Part shown: piece by piece, positions 11,382 through 26,300 of the stretch | Layout of the letters: each line of letters opens with the position of its first letter | Position numbering within the stretch: position 1 is the stretch's first letter | Position numbers and translations under genes: made by a program | The notes under the pieces: model-generated | Told to the model about the DNA's origin: nothing | The model's input: only the letters and a program-made list of their open reading frames with translations | The model's database searches: none | Origin: Pomphorhynchus laevis | Taxonomy: Eukaryota > Acanthocephala > Palaeacanthocephala > Echinorhynchida > Pomphorhynchidae | Assembly (NCBI GenBank): GCA_012934845.2 | Contig: WNNJ02001901.1 | Location: 120,612-184,611 of the forward strand | Reading direction: 5' to 3' | DNA: 64,000 bases

Positions 11382-14300
11382 GGCTGGATAGGAATTTTTT
11401 TCAGTAAGCGAAACTTTCGTGTTTGTGTAGGAGATAGTTTATCATAATCTCGCCTCAACTTCCATGTGCCTCAAGGATCTGTCTTTGGTTCGTTACCTTT
11501 CAACGTTTTCATAAAGACTTACGAGGACATTAAGTTTTGGATACCTCTCTTACGCAATCGATGTGAAGATATTCAGCAGGATTGAGTATTTAGAAGATTA
11601 TACCGTCACCAGCAAGAAAAAATTAATAAAATATTATCTTGGAGTCGCGATACTGGTATATTATAAAATGTTCAAAAATGCTAATATTTACGTATAGGTA
11701 ATTCGAAGTATTACCTATACGACCTTGCCTTTGGAATATATGTTGGGATTAAATGCATAAAAAGCGTAAATGCGGTTATTGACATGTTAATTATATGGCA
11801 CTGTAGTCTTAAGATATAGATAGACGCATTACCACAGCTCGAAAAGCGCTATTTATCATTAAGAATTGTTTCGTTTCGCTATCTCCAAAATCATTTAAAT
11901 CTTTATTTGACGCATTAGCCAGGCCATATATTGAATACGGTATTCAGGCATATTTTCCTATGACCAAAGGTGAAATCGACAATTTGGAGGGGATACTTCG
12001 GCGAGATAGCAAATTGTGTCTGAAATTATATCGACAAAATTATAAGGACATGCTGTCAATTCTTGATATGCAGAGTATTCGCGCTAGACTGTTTTTATTA
12101 GATATGACCACAATGTGGCATATGGTCAGAAACAACGATGAGTACCTCTCCAAATACATTACGTCAAATGACAGAGAGTCTCACAGGGGTCATTTAATGT
12201 CCTATAAAAACATTACCACATTGTCATTTCTCGAGGCGTGCCAGACAATCACACAGATCGATTAGATCATGGAATTGTCTTCCAGACGAAGTAGTGAGAT
12301 CCGATCTAAAGCTATTTAAGTACAAAATTCAAGATTTTTATATTATGAACTGACTACGTTTTTCTTTGAAATTTGTTTTAATTTAAAATTAACAATTTTG
12401 TGAGCAGGCAAAACAGCAATTTTTGGCTACATCTCTGTATCAATAATAATGTATTTTAAGATAATGTTTTTGAATTTCAATTTATGTTTTGTCAACGAAT
12501 TATGCCTTATTAATTTATTTGCTTTTTTTCTTGGGATTAATGCTAAACAAATTTTCAAAGTTTTGCTCAATACTTTAGCCCAAATAGCTTTCGTAATTTC
12601 CCATGTAAGTTGGAATTTTTTAAAAATAGAGTTTAAAACTCTTTTTAAAAGAATTTAAATAGATTTTAGTCAAAAGAAAATTATTAAAAGTTTTGATTTA
12701 TATTATGTTATAAATTATATTATAAAAAAACGAGGAAAATAAAAAATTTTTTTCTTCCATTTGATAAAGGTGAGGTACTTAATGAACTTCGACAAGTACC
12801 ACGTTCGATTGCTTCAGTACCAGTCAACATCCCTCTAATTCTTCGTGAGCTTGCTCTAGTTATATACGAGCAAATTTATGTAATTTTTATTCTCTCCTCA
12901 GGCTGGATTACTTTATAATGGAAGTATTCTATAATCCGTTCTCTCTTTAAAAAGGTCAACGCAATCTAGTTACCATTTATCGACCCATAAGTCTTGCAAG
13001 TATCATCTGTAAAGTGCTGGAGAAGCTCCTCTTTAAACGGATCATCATACATCTAGAGAGTAATCGAATATTCCATGGCTCTCAACACGGATTTCGTCCA
13101 GGTAGATCCACTGTCACAAATTTTGTATAAGCGAGAAGTGATTGGGCTAAGCACGCCCAAACCAAAGTTGGTGTTGATATTCTGTTTTCGATCTCAGCAA
13201 AGCCTTCGATCGAATATCTTATCCTGTATATAAATATTATAAATTATATATTAATAAAAAATATTAATTATATATTTAAGAGTATAATTCTCAAGGAATT
13301 ATATCAATTATATTGACATTTTATCAATAATAGTTATTTAATGTCAAAAATGTTTAGGATTTCTCCAGCAGGCATTTTATCCTGAGCTAACTCGTGGACT
13401 TGTTGCTGTTTTATTATTTTATGATTGTAAGCTATCGATTCTGGAATGCTTATTTCATCTGTCGACTATCGAATCCAAACGTGATTGTCATTCTGATTTG
13501 CTTGCTGTGGTTAACTCAGTGTTAACATCGACTTTGTTTGCAAATATTCTCAGTAAGTAACATTTCAATATTTTTATGTTTATATTGCGATAGTAAAATA
13601 GATAGAGAAATAGTAAAATAGCTACGGAATTATTTTAGTTTGAAAACAATATATTAAATTAATTAATCTGTTCACATCCCTAGTTTTCTTTTATACTCTA
13701 TTTGTACTTTCTGATTAAAATATGGGTTCTGTCTATCGGTAGGTCTACGCCTTACAGACTCGCCTAACCATCATGTACAGCTAGAAATTCGTTAGTATAT
13801 TAAATCTTCAATACAATGCATTTATGAAACCGCATTTTCTGAGATGCATTTAAAGCATTCTTTCATATATTTAACGCTGATGTAATCCGATCATAGAATT
13901 GGTGTTGGTGATCTTTTGATTGATTTTTTCATTTATATTATCAATTTTGCTAGATCACACAAGATGATCTCGCAGAAGAAACCAGCTATGGTATCATCTT
14001 TCATTACTTTCAACTCCATACATTTTGATTTACAACATGCCAGATTTTAGCCTGGCATATTTAAATTGTTTCTTCCTCTACTGCCTTGCAATGGTACACC
14101 CGGACTTATCAAAATGACATGTGAATAGTAGAGACTTTTAATGTTCCTTCGTAAATAAGATCTTCGAGGATACCTGATATGCATCATTGTTTTTGTTAAA
14201 AATATGCGTAGGGATTCTGTGGGCCACCTATATAGTTCATTCTATTAAATAAAGAGAAAAAAATGCATTTTAATATAACATACAATGTAATCACAAATAC

Positions 14301-17300
14301 ATTTTAATCACTAAATTTAATTAAAATGTATTTTTGAGTAAGTTTTTTGAATTCGGATGGCACGTAAAAAGGCAGCTGCAAAGACCTGCGATGATAATAT
14401 CGATGACACATACGTTTGCTATTATCAATACGAAGAAAAATAAATACTTCAAAAGTTAATACGTTCTTTTCATCATTGATGATAACAAAAAAGTTTAAAC
14501 GACGTTATATCTAAGAAACAATATACGTCACTCGCATTCTATAAGCTGATACTCAAATAAGGAAATCTTACACGATAAAAATGATATTGAAATAATTTCA
14601 TGTAGCACAGTTAGCTAAAATATCAAGCATATTGAAAACTTAAAGGAAGATTTCGTTAAACGTAGATATACAAGAAAAATTTCTTAAATAATAATATACG
14701 AGACCGACAAAAAACAACGAGCAAAAATAATGTTGAAAGAACATCAATGGGCACCAATCATGCCTGATTAGTGCCCAAACGTTAGGAATTTAAATATTTA
14801 AGTTTCCAGTATTATCAAAGAGAAGAATCAGGAATTTAAAGTGATTATACCAATACCAAAGGTATTTCTTTTGTGCGAGAAATTTGTTCAGTCTTAATGC
14901 ATAGTGAATTGACCTTGCAATCAGAGATCGTGCATGTTATATTAAAATGCAATTTTAATATAACATGAATTATAATTATATAATATAATGAATAATATAA
15001 TTGAATATAATTCATTATATTAATAATATATAATGAATTATCCACACTAGAAAAATTCTTTGTTTTAAATTTACAAATTTCGGTCCTACACAGTAACCCT
15101 TTTCATAACAGTAGTTTACAAAAAAAATTGCCTTTCACCCTACGGCCACGAAGAAATTTTCTTAGTCCATACTATCAATGGGAATTCTTAAATTCTTGAT
15201 TTATTAGCATGCATCCTTTCTCCCCTGCCATTGATCCTTTGATGAATTCTTTCATTTATTTTGTCAATTTTGATAGATCACACAAGGTGATTTCGGAGCA
15301 AAAACCAGCAACGACATCGACCATTCATTACTTCCAACTTCATGCACCTTGACTCACAACATGCCATATTTTAGCCTGACATATTGAAATATTGTTTCGT
15401 CCGCTACTGACGTGCAATCGTACACCCGGACTCATCAGAGTGCTATGTACCGCTGTAGTTTCCTGTTGAACAATATTTGCACTTTTAGATTCTTGCCTAG
15501 ATTCTTTAAATCGACGGGTCTACACCTTTACGACTTACCATCCATTAAAGTTAGAAGTTTTTCAGTATATGAAATCTTCAATGTAATTAATTTCTAAAAC
15601 AGAATGTTTTGAGATGCGTTCAAAGAATTTTTTGAATTCTTTGAATGCATCTTGAAAAATGCATTAATTTCATCGAAATTCCTTCTTTTCGGAACAGGTC
15701 GTCCTCGCAAATGTTATTGGTTTAAATTGTGAAATTTTTAAATGGAAGACATTAAAACGCGTATGCTCGATAGCTGTAGAAACACCCATATGCACATTTG
15801 TCGATGCTACTTTGTTCTACTTTCATAATCCTCAGAAATCATTGAAAAACTCTTTATCTTTTGAAATATAGTGTTTGTTCGGGGTCTTGGCAAATTGAGA
15901 AATTTAGTTATATAAAAACATGCTAAACTAAAGTGATTTTGAAAAATTGTCTTTTTAAACGTCATAAAGTCTATAAAAATTATTCAAATAATCTATTTTA
16001 TATCAGAATATTTTTAATAGTTGTACACTATTACTTGCTTTCACAAGTATATTTGAATATATTTTCATTTATATTTTGTAATATAAAGTATTTAAAATAT
16101 TATTTCTAAAAATATTATGTAAATTAGCGATGTTAGTTTAATAATATAACAAAATTATATTATTCTCTTATATCACTTTTAGGTTTTTGTTTTCATAGTT
16201 TGACATAAATAATTTACGGTGGATCGTTTAATCCTTTCACCGTACATTCGCGGGATAAAAGCTTACATTCATTTGCATACTTGACTACAACCATCCATAT
16301 TTGAGGATTCATCCTTTGTAGATTTATTCAATTGCCAGATATAATGCTACATTTGAAGCTTTGCGAGAAACAAATCATGACGAAGATAATCTTCATCATG
16401 TATAAGAATGTAGGATATTTACTTATACGAATTATATGACATCATGAATCTATAGTCGATAATCTCCTGAAGAAGTTGAATATCACGGCAACATAATATT
16501 TGCGAAGTATAATCAACTAATAAACTGAATAGTTTGGGCAGATTTATTCTCGCAATAATATGAAATTGAAATTTAATTTATTTCCTTAGCTGTAAGCTAA
16601 GGATGACCAACGTTTCAAAATGCGCATAATTTCTCAAATCTTAGTTAAACAAAATATAACTTTAATTTATCAGCTTTAAGTGATCGTATTTATTTGTTTA
16701 TAGAACTCACTATTAAAGATATTATTTTGGATTTGTAACATTTATTTTTTTAATCCTTATGATTAATGATTAATATTGTATTATAAAGGTGAGATTGATA
16801 ATTTTAAATGGGCTTCTGAATATCAACGTCTATCGTCAATAAACGGCGTGGGAAGTGATCGTCATTCTCATGAGGTTTATTTATTATTTATTAAATGAGA
16901 TTAGGTTTTACTTTTATGAAATCAGATTCGTTGGCGTATTCACAAGATACGAAATTGTTGTGGAAGGCTGTTTCAGATGGTCGCGTTTAAGCTAACAAGA
17001 TCGGATATCGAACGATTATTAATATTACTTTCTAATGGTAAATTACAGGAGTGCATTAATGATGCCGACGAGTTTTCTATCAATAAGCAATGCTGCTCTG
17101 GCGATGAATTTCTAAATTGCCTTTGCAATTCTATCTTAAACATCATTGAACAATGGTTTACTAAAGGTATCTTCTGTTTACTTTGAAATATTTATTCTCA
17201 AATGCTATCACCAGCTAATGTTTGAATGTAGTGTTTCTTAAATTTTAACATGTAAATGAATGCATATTTTTAAACATTCACATTTAAATTTATTTTGTTA

Positions 17301-20300
17301 AAAGATTATTGTGGTTGATAATTATTTATTCAATTATTTATTTAATTAAATATTAGATTTTATGTTATTTTTACTATAAATATTATAATATTTTTAATAT
17401 TATGATATTAAGAGCAATAATTAAATATTAATTATATCGATAATTAAATATTATATTTTATGATATATTTACTATATATATTATAGTATTTTTAATCTTA
17501 TTAAATTAAGAATATATGATAATCTAATGATAACAATTCACCGATTTTCAAGACTTTAACTCATCATAATTAACATCACATTTATACCCCGTTAATAGTT
17601 TACATTAATCGTGTGTTGGATCAAATGATTAGTTATTAAATTTTATTTTTTAACATGTGAAACCGCTAATCATTTTTATAATGTGTTATCCAACATCTTT
17701 TAATGCGTTAATGATTTCAATGGCTTAATTGATACTTTGATTGAATAACGCTTTTTTAACCAATTTATTTATTGTATACAATAATTTAATGTAATTTACT
17801 AAAAAAATGTAGCTAGTTAGTTTATTAATTAAAATTATCTAAGCTCTTAATTATCAGCGCGATCTTGCATTCCTAAATTACTGTTTTTATACGTTTTAGT
17901 GCAGTCAATTATAAAACGTATGTTTCCGTTTGTATTAAAAACATTTATTGTTTCTTAGACATACAATTTGTTGATATGTTGTCAATGCCTTAATTATTAA
18001 TTATTAGCATTTTGCAATTTTATTAGATTACATCGATGATAAGTTATTCGGCAACATCAAATTACTATGCGACCATATTAGATCTGAAACGGCTTGGGTA
18101 TCGATGGATATGCGGGCTTTGATTAAACTATCTCTATATGTTCACATTCGATGGGCCACAAGCTTTAATGATAATGCAGGTTACACTTATTTTGTCATTG
18201 ACTCCAATATGTTCAAAAATTGTTTCGTTTTTAAGATGCATTGGCGACGCTTGAGGCCTCTTATGATGTGGCAATTGAAGATGCTGTTGAACACTTTGCA
18301 TTTAGATGCATATGTAGCATGTGCACAGACTACCACGACTGTGCTCTTGCTTGGTCAGACACCCTCTACTCTTATTCAGAGGATGTTCACACGTTTCATA
18401 ACATTCTATCAAAGTTTGTTACATTAATGCCTGGATATATTGAAGAACTTCGCTGTAGAGCTATTCGTGGCGACAATCAATCGTCTTATCAGAATCTCAT
18501 TGACTCGGTACGATCTTTCGTTTACTTTTTTCGATAAAATTTAATGATTGTTTCGTTTAAAGGTTTAATGCTTTAAATGATTATGTTTGAACGATTTTTT
18601 CTGTTTCTGAGGATAATAATTGAAAAATCTGAAGTTTTTTTATAATGCTAGATAAATAGCTAGCTTTAATTTAAATATTAATATTTATTTAATATGAAGC
18701 TAGATAAAAATATATAAATATTTATAGCTGGCTAATAATAAAAATATATCAGTATTTTATTGATCCTGCTCCAAAATTCAAAATTTTAAAAGAGGGATCA
18801 CGATCACTTATTTCTAAATGATAATTTATTATTTCCTTAACATTGACATTGTCTAACTGTAAATATTTTAATTTCCGCTTGATTTATCGATTTTTGTTTT
18901 CCAATAGTCACGTTATTGTAGTCATTTTGGATTGTGGGTTCATTACGCTTGGCCAGCCAATTAAAATTATCACTAATATCGAACTATGTTTACGTTGATG
19001 CAGCGTCAGCGATTCATAAATTTTATTAAGCAGCATTTGATTTTGATTGTATATTGATTTTTTTAATATAATATGAATATTTATCTCTACTAAGAGGATA
19101 ATTTATTACATCTTATCAGTAATCATTAATTATTTCTATAATTAATTCTATTAGTCCTAACTATTCCTTTTTGAAAATATAAAGTAAACTATTTACCTTC
19201 CTGCTTGTATAAATTTTTATTTTATGATTTCTTTTTTTAGTTTTCCTTTATACAGGGCCACATGATGAGACCACCCTGTAGTGATGAGTAGACTTAGGTC
19301 GAAGAGCCCCATAAAGGGCTAGGCGTCTATGGTAGGTGCATTCCTGGTAAAGCTTCCCGACGAAGGTAGTAAAAAAGCATACAGGAAAGCTTCCCGACGA
19401 ACAGGAAAGTTTAAACTTTCCTGTTCGTGTTTAATACTAAAAAAGTGAATTTAATTCTTTCGTATAACGTCATTATTAGTTGTTAAATTGATTATATTTA
19501 TCAATAAGATTGATTGATGTTGATTTTTATCGATAATTTAATCAATTAGCTATCTTGTGCTATCAGAAAGTGAATGGGGTTTTTATTTGATTTAAGTAGA
19601 GAGCTTGTATTAAATATATTTACTAGATATATATTGATTGTTTATTATTTAATAATAAACTTAATTAAATAATTTTATTTTAATATTAGTAATTTAATAT
19701 TAATCAAATGTTATTGATTATATAAATATATTAATTAAATTAATATTAAATTATTTTTATAATTTAATAATTAAATACTTTGAATTCAAAAGATAAATTT
19801 TACATATTTATGTTCCTAAAAAATAATCGCAAATATGATAAATCGTTTATTTTTAGACAAAATAATTAATAAAATAACTGATATAAGTTAAATCTTGATG
19901 AATACAATTTTTGTCTAACAGATATAATTTCTCTGAAATTTTAATTTGCATATTTCATTACAAAGATTATTATAAGGTCTTTTAAAAAAATGATTGCAAT
20001 TTCGGTTTTAGTTTTCTTCAATCTACGAAAACGATGGATCATTAACACGAACAATGTGGACAGTAAATGATGACATAGTTACAGATTCCAGCTTGGTTGA
20101 CTTGGTTCGATTTTCTTTATTTTAATTTTAATCTTTAGTGGAATATCCGCAAGTGCTTTGTTACATCGTGTGACATTTTAAGTCCTGATCTTGTTCCTTC
20201 AGTGTTAAAACTTCTTAAGACCTTGTCTATGAATACAGAGGGCGCACTGCAAACCTTTAGTATTATCACGAGATTTTCTAGCACGGGTATTTGTAATGTT

Positions 20301-23300
20301 TGAAAGCATTTAATAGTTTACGCTTTAATTTGAACATTTTTGCTCAACTCCTTTTTTCAATAAACCTTCGCTATAATCAGGCGACTAAATAAAGTTCAAA
20401 GTTAAAGTAAAAGTTGAAAAAAGAAGAAAATAAGAAGCTTATTCAAATTGTTTAGTTGTTATTCAAATTCTAAATGTTTAGTAATTTATGTGTTTAAAAG
20501 GATTATTATATTAACGCAATGAAAATAAAGTTTGATTTGGATATCTTATTTTTGTTTTAAAAATACGCATAAAGATATTTAATTTAATTTTTGAAAGAAA
20601 TTAAGAAATTACAAATGGCTCGTGCCATTTATTTTACTTGAAATGAAATCGATTTATTAATTAAAATATTAATTATAAATTAATATTAATATTAATTAAT
20701 TAATATTAATATTAATATAAATTATCTTTATATTAATTATAAAGATATTGATTATTGATGTTTTTATGTTTTTTTATGTTTTATTTCATGACTTAAATGA
20801 TTTCTTTTTAAAAACGAAAAATCAGTTTTTTTTTCGTGATTAAAGTTTTTTATTTATTTTTTAAGAAACTTACGTTTTATAAATTGAAATATAATATATA
20901 TTTTATACTTAATAATATAATTGACAATATTTTCTAAAACTTGCTACAAATTATTAAATATCAAATATTGCTTATATAACATCATTGCTTATATATTTTA
21001 TACAAAAAGTTTTATACAATTAATTCAATGTCACTTACGCAGTTTTAAAAATGTTCTAAAGGTCTCCTAGCTTGGAGCAATAAAACTTACCGCAAAAATT
21101 GTACGTCTTCGATGTTTAAATAACATAATTATCTCGTTGTCAAGACAGATCTCTTGAGGCAGTCAAGAGTGCATTCTGAATATATTTTATACTACTCCTT
21201 TTAGTATTTTATTATTAATAGTTGTCTTGTTCGTTAGATTTTCGGGTAAAAAGATAAGATATGATTATGATGATATTAGATGATATTATTCTAATATTAT
21301 AGAATAACTTTTGTTAATTCAAAATGGTATCGAAATAAAGAGTGTGGTAGAGTTGATAGATCATTTTCACTTTTTAATATGATTACTATTGATTTAAAAA
21401 TGTTACTGTTGCTAAAAATGTAATGGCTCCGAACCTTTTTTATCTTCCTCGTTGTAAATCGCACAAACATAAAAGTTGTAATCCGATATTATGTGAAAAT
21501 GCTATGAAAAATTGTGGACAATGAAAAAATCTTAGAAATGCTTTATGATTTATGACAATTTTGTTACAATGTACTTTATCTTTTAAAGAATATTAAAACG
21601 AATACTTTCTCGAATGTGAATAGTAAATTTAGATAAGGAAGAATTAGCCGAATTTTGTCAGAACTTTTAAAAACCCCATCAAACCGATAAAATTGACCCA
21701 CTAAAGACTTTTGAATATAATGAAATTATTTCGGGAATCAATGGAGATTTAAATAAATCTCAATATTTATTCAGACAAAGTTGCTATAAAAAAGAAATAT
21801 TAATATTTAATAATATTATAATAATATTAATATTTATAATAAATATTTGTGATATAATTATGTTTTTGTAATTATAAGATTTAATTATATTAATATTATT
21901 ATATATATTTAATTAATATATGGTAATATTATACATGACATACTGGATGATTATGTAATTAATTTATGATTAATTATAAATTAATTTATAATTAATTTAT
22001 GCACGAATAATTGGTAGAAGTATTATTTGTTGCTCTATAAAATAAACAAAAATAAATTAATTCTTTTCAGCTAATTTTAGTTTTCCTTGTCATCTTCGCC
22101 GTTTCAATTTGTGATTTAAGATTAACATTAAGTGAATCTCTAAGTTTATGGATTTTTGATAGTTTGTTAGGTTTGATAGATTTTGTAAAGATTTTGTTTT
22201 GCAGACGATCATTTTCTATCAATAAAAAAGATTTTCCAAGCATTGTCGCTCTACTGTAAATCCTACTCTTCACTGGACATTCAAAACGATACAAACAGTA
22301 CTGCATTGCCTCCATCCACTTCACATAATATTAAATCTGAGGAATATCTACCGAAAATAGCAATCAATCCTAACGAACACGATGCTTTGGTGTTCGCATT
22401 AGATACGCTGGGCACTCTCGCATCGAATGTACTATCGTTGATGTACTATCGTTTGTTATATTTGTTTAACTTTTAGAACGAGTACGTTTCGCACAAACTT
22501 TTGTCTGGAATGTTTCAAACTGACATTGTTCAAATTTTGTCTAATATAATTACATTACCAATGCCCGTTATGCTCAAAGCAGCATCGTTCAATGTTCTTT
22601 CTGCACTGCTAAAACATAACCCCGATATTTTACGTACAAAGATTCATACAATTGTGAAGGTAATCTTTTAATTTTTATTTTATATAACAAACAGTTTCGT
22701 TTTTGCTATTGTAAATATTACTCGACATTATGCATTTTTAATCGACATTATATTTTTCAATTTTTAGGTCTTTTTCTGATAAGAAATATTGTGTTTTATG
22801 TTGTTTAAATAAATCTATAGAATTCGTTCTTAGTTCAAATCAATAAATAAATAGTTTTCTATTGCAAATTTTACATTCTTTTTTAACAGTTCGATAATTG
22901 AAACGTTGAATATTTATCACTCATGTCATATCTCACTGTGTAATTTTAATAAAAATAGGTATATCGCAAAGTTTTATACTCTTAACAGAATGGGCAGGAT
23001 TTCTTAATTCAGTGCATTTTTGCAAAATTAATTTTTATGGATTGTTTAGGATCCGCAACTCGGATTAAGTAAACGACGAAACTTCGATATAAAAAATTAA
23101 AATTTAAATGTCTTAATTTTTATACAAACTTTAAACAAATGTATAATTTTCACTGACGTTAAGATTTTCATATTAATTAAAATGCTTTAATAACTTCAAT
23201 AAAGTTAATAAACTTTAATAACTTTATTAATACCTTTATAAATGAAGCTTTGTTAATTCGTATTTATGTTAACTTCAGAGTTACCAAATTATGAAGATTT

Positions 23301-26300
23301 TAAAATAATAAATTAAATATTATTCCGTTATAACGGCATAATAGAACCGTAATAATAACAATAGGCATATTGACCCATATTATGCGTCATATTGACGTCA
23401 TAATATAATCGTCATATTTAAGGTTCGCTTATTAAGTGCGAATTTTTCCACTTGAAAGATCCTTTGGAATTATTTAACATACTGATATTGGAAAACCAGA
23501 TCTATATATTATATTCTTTCGTGACTAGTTTAATCAAATTTCATTATCTTTGTTTATATGCATTACATTCTAATTATTGATTAATTTTTAATCTCTTCAT
23601 AAACAGAACATTTTTATAAAAGTTTTAATAGATAGTGTCTTATTTAAATAGGTTTTTCTTTCTACAAATATGTCGGAAATAATCTTCATACCTTTCGATT
23701 CGTCTATAATTCCAGAGCGTTCTGCATACTCTCTATATATTTATTTCAAAAAAATGATTGTATATAATATTAATACATTAATACATGTTATATTATAGTA
23801 TTGATATTAATATTAAAATGATTTTTTATATGGAAACTGTTTTTGTTTGCTAACTTTTAATATAGCCGAAACTTTATTAAATAAAAAGATTATCGTCATT
23901 TGATCTCAAACTTAGATTTGACTTATTTTTGTTGATTATTTTCTTTTATATAATGTAATAATATTGGCACGTTTTTAAGTTTAATTTAATTAATATTTTA
24001 TTCTGATGATTTTATATTTAGTGTTGTCTACAAAACGAAGGTCTTAAATTAGAAATCGAAAATTGCGAGAAGGTGTCATCAAAGTATCCGCTTTTCAGAT
24101 CAGTACTCATGCTATTAACTAGCGTTTTGCGATGCTCTGATTTTGATGATTCTGCATTACTTACACATATCATTGATTTTATTTGTAATTACGCTATCAA
24201 ACAGTTGTCTAGTTTTCGATTTCATAACCAACGAGAAGAGGTTAGTTTAATGTTGATACTAGTGTTTTTATTAGACTTTAAACAATATATTTTATTTTAA
24301 AAAATAATAAATTTATCTGCATTTAAACTCGTATAGTTTACTAATTAATTTTTAAAGTTAATTTATTTAATTTCTAATAATAACTTTATCAAATTCATTT
24401 TATTATTTTTAACACTAACGTTAATATCTTTTATTAATTAAAATTTTTATTATTACATTTTTGTTTTGTTTTTTCAAAATACGAAAAATATTCTGTAAAT
24501 CTAACTTAATATATAAATAATTTATCGTTTGATTTTTTATAATACATATTTATCTTTTCAATTATCTCTTTTTTAATTTGCTGTAAAATTCGTCTAATCG
24601 CCGTTTTACAAACATTAGCTATTAATAATCAGCCATTTAATATTCAAACAATGGAAAATAGCATTCGCTATTGTGCTGATCTTAAAAATTACAAGAAATG
24701 ATCAATATGTCCATTGATTTTCTTGCTATAGATATAAACGTGACATTCTGATTGACAAAATAATCCATATTATTAATCCATAATCCGAAAAAAATGTTTA
24801 GGGATTTCTTAAAATTAGATTGACTGTTAAATATTATCATATTTTCAAATTTGGATTTAAATTTGTTATTTATCAATATTTTGTAATCTTTTTATCTTTT
24901 TGTGTAGTTTAAAACATTTTTGATATTAATTAACTTTCGTTTGATCAGCATTCCCTGATTAATATAAAAATGTGACAAATAAATTTCTACAACGTGTATA
25001 TATTTGAATTTGTAAAGTAACTGTACATTAAGTTGACATTTACTACGTATACTGTAAACGCTGTGAAACACTGTATAGTAAACTTGAACACATTTGTGTA
25101 TATATCATACATAAATTTGAATAACCCAGATATTTGTTGCATGTCATACAGTGTAAATGCATAATTAAATGTAATTTCAATATTACTTCAATATATATTA
25201 TATAATTCATTATTAATTGAACAATCTTCTGGAATTTATCGTGTAGTCAAAGTAAAGTAAAGATACTTTACTTTGCAGTCAAAGTAAAGTATCTTATCAA
25301 TACTTATCAATACAATGGAACGTATTCGCTGAGTTTGATTGCTTTTTTAAATTTTGTATCAACAACTATTATTATACAGTTTGATTTTCTTATATGTGTC
25401 CTTTTTGTGCATATTTCTATCATGCTTGTTTACAAAGTTGACAAACTCATCTGTGTACATTTAAACTATAGATATAATTTCAATAATTTCCTAGTTTTCT
25501 TCCTATTTTTCTGTCATTTTTATCTTGAAAACGATTTCATTGTTGTGCTAACATTTGTTTTGATATTTCTTTATACATTAATTTACTATATTTTTGCTTT
25601 AAGTTCTTAAAGCAATAAAAAAAACTTTGATCGATTTAAATTATTTGAACTAGTCAATCGAAATCTTTAATTTTCAAAACGTTTAGTCAAGTGTTACTCA
25701 TTAAAACTCAAAACATTTCAAATGCTCTCATCTACATTAAATAAATTTAATTTTGTGCTTTTAAACTTTTATATATTTAGTACCTAACTGTGATCGCAGT
25801 TGTTCAATCAACATATTTTCTTATTAAAAGTATCATGTCCTATCATACATATGGAGGAAAAGAACTCATTCATTTACGAAAAGAAGGCCTAAATCTATTA
25901 TACACTCTTGGACAATATAACGGCCCACTCTCTATCGTATACGAACTATTCTTTTGTTGAAACTAATTTTTCGATATTGTAGATTTTGCAATTTGGTGTT
26001 AATTTTACACAACGTTTGTGTAAATTTGTTCCGATTCAAGGTTTACCAATAATTTTGTAATTAAACTGATAATGATTCTTTTTCTGAAAATAGATGCTAA
26101 AAATTTATCAAATTCGTTTCAACGGATATTCGAATTTCTTCATATTTCACTAACTTATCAAGACGCTGTCTTATCAACTATCAGAGAAACATCGAGTTTG
26201 AGTAAAATGGTGTTTCCGATTCACGAACTATTGCTCAGAATTCATAGTAACGAAAAATACCCTAAATATTTCTTTATGTTGCTCCGGTAAGCGTTTGCTT

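Noticed and set aside
11210-11458. Frames with long Tyr-Ile runs on both strands
   Set aside because: Products of the TA microsatellite.
18908-18962. Candidate NUP205 exon reading [12 protein letters not shown], similar to the human FHLELALEYWCP block
   Set aside because: The frame closes at TAA with no usable donor, and exon 8 at 20,012 supplies the same region with correct phases.
22067-22324. 85-residue frame on the - strand
   Set aside because: Overlaps NUP205 exon 10 on the other strand and has no motif of its own.
25335-25610. 91-residue hydrophobic, membrane-like frame
   Set aside because: Lies inside an intron; the Phe/Leu/Ile richness follows from T-rich DNA. The same holds for 36,453-36,653 and 47,625-47,855.
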